From contig JAUZQA010000112.1 in the NCBI GenBank assembly GCA_030705665.1, forward strand, positions 1-9,673: a stretch of DNA of 9,673 nucleotides. The letters run 5' to 3'. Positions 5,744 to 9,673 of the stretch are shown in pieces. Under the pieces are notes generated by a model, which made no database searches, had not been told where the DNA came from, and worked only from the letters and a program-made list of their open reading frames with translations. Numbering within the stretch: position 1 is the stretch's first letter; every line of letters begins with the position of its first letter. The translations under genes were made by a program, and so were the position numbers. This DNA comes from Bacillota bacterium. GTDB lineage: Bacteria; Bacillota; Bacilli; Bacillales_B; DSM-18226.

Positions 5744-5899
5744 TCCTCGTTAGGTGAGGCTCCTATACAAACACAGGCTACTGCCCCGAAATATCGAAAG
5801 ATGCCAAGGGGTAGAACAGGAATTGTCGGATTAAGGCTCTTCTTAATGTGGCTAAGGGATTCCCTTTACGTTGTATAGTGCCAAAACTCAACTTGGGGG
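5744..5899 (+). ncRNA. M-box (ykoK leader) magnesium riboswitch
   Basis: A Mg2+-sensing aptamer of the M-box class, recognised from conserved blocks: GTTAGGTGAGGCTCC (5749-5763), GGCTACTGCCC (5777-5787), AAAGATGCCAAGGGGTAGAA (5798-5817) and AGTGCCAAAACTC (5877-5889). The long helix P2 is visible as CTATACAA (5763-5770) with TTGTATAG (5871-5878). CCTCGTT (5745-5751) can pair with the 3' flank through GGGG at 5895-5898 to form P1. In B. subtilis this RNA shuts off mgtE when Mg2+ is abundant. Here CTTGGGGG (5892-5899) is shared between P1 and an antiterminator with CCCCCTAG (5928-5935). High Mg2+ should therefore favour P1 and release the terminator. This is a transcriptional OFF switch. Confidence 0.95.
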
Positions 5900-5926
5900 A
5901 ATCTGTTTATTTTGCTATGGACTAAT

Positions 5927-5957
5927 GCCCCCTAGAATTTTCCTAAGGGGCTTTTTA
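5927..5957 (+). terminator. Riboswitch-controlled terminator
   Basis: GCCCCCTAG (5927-5935) pairs with CTAAGGGGC (5943-5951) with one mismatch, followed by TTTTTAT. The 5' arm is the same segment that pairs with 5892-5899 in the antiterminator, so the two folds exclude each other. Confidence 0.85.
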
Positions 5958-5987
5958 TATTTGCATATTAAGGAGGGGAAACTGAAA

Positions 5988-6116
5988 ATGGACAGTGGTA
6001 GTAGTCACACGTGTTGTTTATTTAATAAATCATTATTTTTAATAAGTAGGATGTACAAAATTCCTTTACCATGGATTAGGTCTGTCTTTTTTCAGTCAGT
6101 ACTTATAATGTCTTAG
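5988..6116 (+). CDS. 42-residue small ORF downstream of the M-box
   Basis: ATG at 5988 follows a very strong ribosome binding site (AAGGAGGGG, 9-nt spacer) right after the riboswitch terminator, where an M-box gene normally starts. The product begins MDSGSSHTCC and continues with hydrophobic and basic stretches (CLFNKSLFLIS, IPLPWIRSVFFQSVLIMS); it could associate with the membrane but has no clean helix of 20 residues. I recognise no family. The stop codon TAG touches the 3' arm of a hairpin (6091-6122), and an intrinsic terminator follows before the transporter. It may be a leader peptide coupling translation to transport expression, a small accessory subunit, or the disrupted head of a lost gene. 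Confidence 0.45.
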   Translation: MDSGSSHTCCLFNKSLFLISRMYKIPLPWIRSVFFQSVLIMS

Positions 6117-6122
6117 ACTGAA
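6091..6122 (+). promoter_or_regulatory. Hairpin at the end of the small ORF
   Basis: TTCAGTC (6091-6097) and GACTGAA (6116-6122) form a perfect 7-bp stem with an 18-nt loop. The small ORF's stop codon (6114-6116) overlaps the 3' arm, so a terminating ribosome would open it. Confidence 0.45.
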
Positions 6123-6163
6123 TTAATTTCCCTAACCCTTTTTAAATGAATGACAACCGTACT

Positions 6164-6193
6164 CTCCTGCTCATTTGCAGGAGTTTTTATTTT
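6164..6193 (+). terminator. Second intrinsic terminator, before the permease
   Basis: CTCCTGC (6164-6170) pairs perfectly with GCAGGAG (6177-6183) around a 6-nt loop, followed by TTTTTATTTT. It lies 25 bases before the permease start, so polymerase must pass two terminators to express the transporter. Confidence 0.8.
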
Positions 6194-6217
6194 GCTATTA
6201 AAGAGGGGCTGTTCACT

Positions 6218-7939
6218 GTGCGACTTAATAATTTCTCAAATATCAAACAAAAAAGTAAATTCGGATGGGCAGATATTATTGTCATATTCTTATTATTAGC
6301 CATTTTATATGCAGCAGCGAAGTTGGGATCGGGTATGGAGGTTCCTTTTTCGGCAGTTCAGCAGCCTAAGATTAGCCTTAATCCAATATGGCTTCCCTAT
6401 TATGCAGGGCGATCGTTGCTCCGAATGTTTATCGCATTTACGGCCTCACTAATTTTCACATTTATTTATGGCCGTATTGCAGCGTATAGCAAAACTGCTG
6501 AAAAAGTCATGATTCCTGCCATCGATATTTTGCAATCTGTACCTGTTCTTGGGTTTCTATCGGCAACGGTTCTTGCTTTTATGGCGTTGTTTCCAGGGAG
6601 CTTGCTAGGTGTAGAATGTGCATCTATTTTTGCGATTTTTACAGGACAGGTTTGGAATATGACGTTTAGTTTTTATCATTCGATAAAAACAATCCCACGG
6701 GAATTAGATGAAGCAACAAAAATGAATCGGTTAGGTGATTGGAATCGGTTTAAAAAATTAGAAGTCCCATTTTCTATGATTGGCTTGGTTTGGAACAGCA
6801 TGATGTCTTTTGGTGGGGGTTGGTTCTTCCTTGCTGCTAGTGAATCCATTAGCGTCTTAAACCAAAATATTCACTTACCTGGCATTGGTTCCTACATGGC
6901 CTTAGCTGCTGATCAAGGAAATATTAATGCGATTATTTACTCAATTATAACGATGATTATATTAATTATTGTAGTAGATCAGTTATTTTGGAGGCCAATT
7001 ATTGCGTGGAGTCAAAAATTCAAAATAGAGCTTACTGAATCTAGTGAAGTTCCGACTTCATGGGTATTTAACATCATACGAAGAGCTAGATTTGTTCAAT
7101 ACTTAAGCCAGAATCTTCGAAGAGTGTTTCACGATTGGTTTATTGTCTTTAAAAGAAGTTCACAAAGGACATTTCCTGAAATACCAAGCTCTGGTAAAAA
7201 TATAATCAAATGGCTGCTAGTTGTTTTAGTGGCAGCTGTGGTTTGTAAATATATTTACGAAGGGATAATGTTAGTTTCCAGGTTAAGTTGGGCGGAATTA
7301 ACACATGTAGTTGTTCTTGGGCTGCTTACTGCTTTACGCGTGTTTATCTCCACCTTATTGGCAGTTATTTGGACACTGCCTGTTGGAGTCTTTATTGGCA
7401 CGAATCCACGATTATCAAGAATTGCTCAACCAATTGTTCAGGTTTTGGCTTCGTTCCCAGCCAATATGGCATTCCCTGTTATCACCATTCTTTACCTAAA
7501 GTTAAATATCTCAATGCAGATTGGTGCAATCCCTTTAATGATGTTGGGCACCCAATGGTATGTGCTTTTTAACGTTATTGCTGGGGCTATGGCAATTCCA
7601 TCTGACCTTAAAGAAGCAAGTTCTATTCTAAAATTAACACGCTGGCAGACATGGAGAACACTTATTCTCCCTTCTGTTTTCCCATTTCTTATTACAGGAT
7701 GTATAACGGCAAGTGGTGGAGCGTGGAATGCAAGTATCGTTTCTGAAATTGTATCTTGGAAAACTAATACATTGCAGGCCTCTGGTTTAGGTGCGTATAT
7801 TGCACAGGCAACGACAAAAGGAAACTGGGCTGAGATCATTTGGGGAATCATTGTGATGTGTTTATTAGTTGTTATCATAAATCGGCTTTTATGGCGTAGG
7901 CTGTACGATCTTGCTCAAAAGAAATACCATTTGGATTGA
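6218..7939 (+). CDS. ABC transporter permease, two fused BPD-type domains
   Basis: A 573-residue inner-membrane protein with two binding-protein-dependent-transport domains in one chain (COG4986-like, the duplicated-permease group placed with nitrate/sulfonate/bicarbonate transporters). A first helix (about 18-35) precedes domain 1 (about 65-260) and domain 2 (about 330-560). Each has an EAA loop that docks on the ATPase: E162-L-D-E-A166 with G173-D-W175, and D463-L-K-E-A467 with R475-W. A GTG start at 6218 is chosen because GAGGGG lies 9 nt upstream. The in-frame ATG at 6146 has no ribosome binding site and would put the terminator hairpin inside the gene. The ATPase gene starts 10 bases after the stop. 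The substrate is not readable from sequence. Placement after the M-box suggests Mg2+ or another divalent cation, or a need linked to Mg2+ starvation. Confidence 0.9.
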   Translation: MRLNNFSNIKQKSKFGWADIIVIFLLLAILYAAAKLGSGMEVPFSAVQQPKISLNPIWLPYYAGRSLLRMFIAFTASLIFTFIYGRIAAYSKTAEKVMIPAIDILQSVPVLGFLSATVLAFMALFPGSLLGVECASIFAIFTGQVWNMTFSFYHSIKTIPRELDEATKMNRLGDWNRFKKLEVPFSMIGLVWNSMMSFGGGWFFLAASESISVLNQNIHLPGIGSYMALAADQGNINAIIYSIITMIILIIVVDQLFWRPIIAWSQKFKIELTESSEVPTSWVFNIIRRARFVQYLSQNLRRVFHDWFIVFKRSSQRTFPEIPSSGKNIIKWLLVVLVAAVVCKYIYEGIMLVSRLSWAELTHVVVLGLLTALRVFISTLLAVIWTLPVGVFIGTNPRLSRIAQPIVQVLASFPANMAFPVITILYLKLNISMQIGAIPLMMLGTQWYVLFNVIAGAMAIPSDLKEASSILKLTRWQTWRTLILPSVFPFLITGCITASGGAWNASIVSEIVSWKTNTLQASGLGAYIAQATTKGNWAEIIWGIIVMCLLVVIINRLLWRRLYDLAQKKYHLD

Positions 7940-7949
7940 GGTGGGAGTC

Positions 7950-9251
7950 ATGGAAAATACACTTATTCAATTAAAGAACATTAGCAAAAGATATGAATTG
8001 CCTTCACAAGGTAAAGTAACGATATTAGAGGACATTAATCTAAACATTAATGAAGGAGAGTTTGTTTCCATACTCGGTCCATCAGGTTCAGGAAAATCCA
8101 CGCTCCTTAGAATTATTGCTGGTCTCGTTTCCCCGTCTCAGGGGCAAGTTTTGTACAATGGAACGCCAATAGTTGGGACTAATCCTGGTGTTGGAATGGT
8201 ATTTCAGTCATTTGCTCTATTCCCATGGCTTACAGTTTTAGATAATGTAAAACTTGGCCTGGAGAACAAATCATTAAGGGAAGCAGACAAAATGAGAAAA
8301 GCTCTTTCTGTAATTGATATGATAGGTCTAGATGGATTTGAAGGAGCTTATCCGAAAGAGCTATCTGGGGGTATGCGTCAACGTGTAGGAATCGGACGTG
8401 CACTCGTTATGGAACCAGACATCCTTCTTATGGATGAACCCTTTTCAGCCCTGGATGTATTAACTGCAGAAAACCTAAAACGTGATTTACTTGAGTTATG
8501 GACGGAGAAAAAAATCCCTACGAAAAGCATTATCTCGGTTACACACAGCATCGAGGAAGCTGTCTATATGTCAGATCGAGCCATTGTTTTATCACGGGAC
8601 CCTGCTCGTGTTATCTCTGATATACCGATTACAATGCCACATTGGCGGGATAAGCAAGAGCCCAAATTTACATCACTTGTGGATCGCATTTATTCTATTT
8701 TAACAAAACGTGAAATAAAACCTGTTGAGGTTGAAGAAGTACAGAAAAAGAAGCTTGAAAAAGTACAGGAAGTCCCAGCAGGTGCTCTCACTGGTTTCAT
8801 TGAATTGGTTGATGACCTTGGAAAGAAATTTGACTTATACAAACTAGCTGATCAATTAAGCCTTGACCTAGAAGACTTTCTTCCAATTGTTGAAGCTGCC
8901 CAACTGCTTCGGTTCGCTACCATCCAGCAAGGTGATATTGATTTGACTGAAATTGGTCATCACTTTGCGGACGCAAGCGTACTAGAACGAAAAATATTAT
9001 TTAAGGATCAATTACTAAAGTATGTTCCGATAATGGAAAAAATCGTATGGATTTTGCAAAATAAATCAAACAATAAAATGGAACGGGAATTTTTCGTTGA
9101 AATTTTCGAGAAGCACTTTGGGGCCGAGGAAGCTGAGCATCAACTGGATATATTAATCGACTGGGGAAGATATGCGGAGCTCATTTCTTATGATGAAAAT
9201 GCCGAGGTACTTTATTTGGAAAAAGAAACTGAAGAAGCAGTAAATGAATGA
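7950..9251 (+). CDS. ABC transporter ATPase with C-terminal AAA-associated domain
   Basis: A 433-residue protein that powers the upstream permease. The nucleotide-binding domain (about 5-245) resembles NitT/TauT-family ATPases: Walker A G43-PSGSGK-S50, Q-loop Q86, signature L138-SGG-M, Walker B ILLM-D162-E163, D-loop SALD and H-loop H199. From about 280 a second domain follows (GALTGFIELVDDLG, DLYKLADQLSLDLEDFLPIVEAAQ, LTEIGHHFA), matching the AAA-associated C-terminal domain (Pfam AAA_assoc_C) found on ATPases of SBP-less transporters; it may be regulatory. The ATG at 7950 is chosen because AGGTGG lies just upstream and an ATPase domain begins at once; a TTG 39 bases earlier would overlap the permease. 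Translation is probably coupled. All catalytic motifs are intact, and no SBP gene follows before the terminator. Confidence 0.93.
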   Translation: MENTLIQLKNISKRYELPSQGKVTILEDINLNINEGEFVSILGPSGSGKSTLLRIIAGLVSPSQGQVLYNGTPIVGTNPGVGMVFQSFALFPWLTVLDNVKLGLENKSLREADKMRKALSVIDMIGLDGFEGAYPKELSGGMRQRVGIGRALVMEPDILLMDEPFSALDVLTAENLKRDLLELWTEKKIPTKSIISVTHSIEEAVYMSDRAIVLSRDPARVISDIPITMPHWRDKQEPKFTSLVDRIYSILTKREIKPVEVEEVQKKKLEKVQEVPAGALTGFIELVDDLGKKFDLYKLADQLSLDLEDFLPIVEAAQLLRFATIQQGDIDLTEIGHHFADASVLERKILFKDQLLKYVPIMEKIVWILQNKSNNKMEREFFVEIFEKHFGAEEAEHQLDILIDWGRYAELISYDENAEVLYLEKETEEAVNE

Positions 9252-9295
9252 TTTATTGCCTTTTAAATTTGTTTAGCAATTTTATATCAGCATAA

Positions 9296-9337
9296 AAAGA
9301 AATGGGGCTGTTGTTGAGACAACCCCATTTCTTTAAC
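9296..9337 (+). terminator. Terminator of the transporter unit
   Basis: AAAGAAATGGGG (9296-9307) pairs perfectly with CCCCATTTCTTT (9323-9334), with a further TTGT/ACAA pairing inside. It begins 44 bases after the ATPase stop, and the A-rich 5' arm and T-rich 3' arm allow use in both directions. Confidence 0.8.
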
Positions 9338-9448
9338 TCAGGCTCCCAATTAGTTAATGGAATAATAAACTGAATTGAAGATTTGCTAAATCTTTTGAAT
9401 TTATGAGTGAGTTAATAAAGTTATATTTCCAAATTTCATACTTACGTT

Positions 9449-9520
9449 ATTCAACAATCGGGCGCAATTCTGTAGCATGAATTGTGATCTTTCTTTATGT
9501 TTAGGGCCAGATTGTGGAGG
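9449..9520 (+). repeat. Dispersed repeat copy D, full length
   Basis: The left end ATTCAACAATCGGGCGC and right end GGGCCAGATTGTGGA are present, with ends inversely related through CAATC/GATTG. The inner part at 9479-9514 matches copy C in 34 of 36 positions, which shows common descent. Confidence 0.8.
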
Positions 9521-9593
9521 AGATAATTTTACATTAATAGCGCTGAACCGTATCACAAATTAAATATTGTAATCAAATTATGGCAATATACTG

Positions 9594-9627
9594 TTCTTCA
9601 ACAATCGGGCGCGATTGTGGAAAAGAA
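9594..9627 (+). repeat. Dispersed repeat copy E, collapsed palindrome
   Basis: CTTCAACAATCGGGCGC is followed at once by GATTGTGGAA, so the two ends are nearly fused into one palindrome (CAATCG and CGATTG arms, 4-nt centre). The following bases to 9651 weakly resemble the inner part of copies C and D, but no GGGCCAGATTG end is seen before the window ends. Confidence 0.65.
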
Positions 9628-9673
9628 AGTTCTCTCCTTATGCAATATCAGGTAAACACTGCTACATTTTATG

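Larger units (their letters stand above)
9338..9673. other. Non-coding right flank with two repeat copies
   Basis: No ORF with a ribosome binding site is seen. The stretch holds repeat copies D and E about 75 bases apart, and otherwise AT-rich sequence without a clear promoter or structure. Confidence 0.6.

Noticed and set aside
6146..6217. Upstream ATG extending the permease by 24 residues
   Set aside because: It has no ribosome binding site and would place the terminator stem and U-tract inside the coding sequence; the GTG at 6218 has a good site and normal spacing.
7288..7878. Alternative frames on both strands inside the permease gene
   Set aside because: They overlap the second permease domain, whose protein sequence is clearly that of a transport domain.

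Overview
The window looks like a chromosomal stretch from a low-GC, spore-forming Bacillota of the Bacillaceae (Bacillus sensu lato). The evidence is the AT-rich sequence, strong Shine-Dalgarno sites (AGGAGG type), a Bacillus-type HU protein, a small protein of the Fur-regulated FbpA family, a Bacillus-type M-box (ykoK) magnesium riboswitch and several copies of a short dispersed repeat. No rRNA, tRNA, CRISPR array, phage gene or intact insertion sequence is visible.

Layout. Positions 1-629 hold no convincing gene but several strong inverted repeats. Positions 630-1824 carry three genes on the minus strand: a 53-residue CxxC/CxxC zinc-ribbon microprotein, a 52-residue FbpA-like protein, and a carboxylesterase that keeps its catalytic triad but lacks about 40-50 internal residues. 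The esterase has a good sigma-A promoter and, between promoter and gene, an intrinsic terminator. Positions 1825-2464 are non-coding, with a hairpin and a partial repeat. Positions 2465-3205 are a secreted polysaccharide deacetylase broken by one in-frame TAA immediately before the catalytic motif-5 histidine. Positions 3770-4567 encode an intact divergent polysaccharide deacetylase and 4833-5105 an HU protein with its own terminator. Positions 5190-5556 are a gene fragment without a usable start; its stop codon lies inside a copy of the dispersed repeat.

The most interesting part is 5694-9334, which reads as one regulated unit. A consensus promoter is followed by an M-box riboswitch with a readable antiterminator/terminator platform, then a 42-codon small ORF with a strong ribosome binding site, then a second intrinsic terminator, then a two-gene ABC transporter. 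The transporter has a 573-residue permease with two fused BPD-type domains and an ATPase with a C-terminal AAA-associated domain; no substrate-binding protein is encoded here. A strong terminator closes the unit. The M-box suggests that the transporter is made when Mg2+ is low, so a role in Mg2+ (or other divalent cation) supply is a reasonable inference for a family otherwise annotated as nitrate/sulfonate/bicarbonate-like.

The dispersed repeat (left end like CAATCGGGCGC, right end like GGGCCAGATTG) occurs as two full-length, two partial or degenerate and one collapsed copy between 2118 and the window end, always outside intact genes. With the nonsense mutation, the internal deletion and the headless ORF, it marks 1200-5650 as a region undergoing gene decay.
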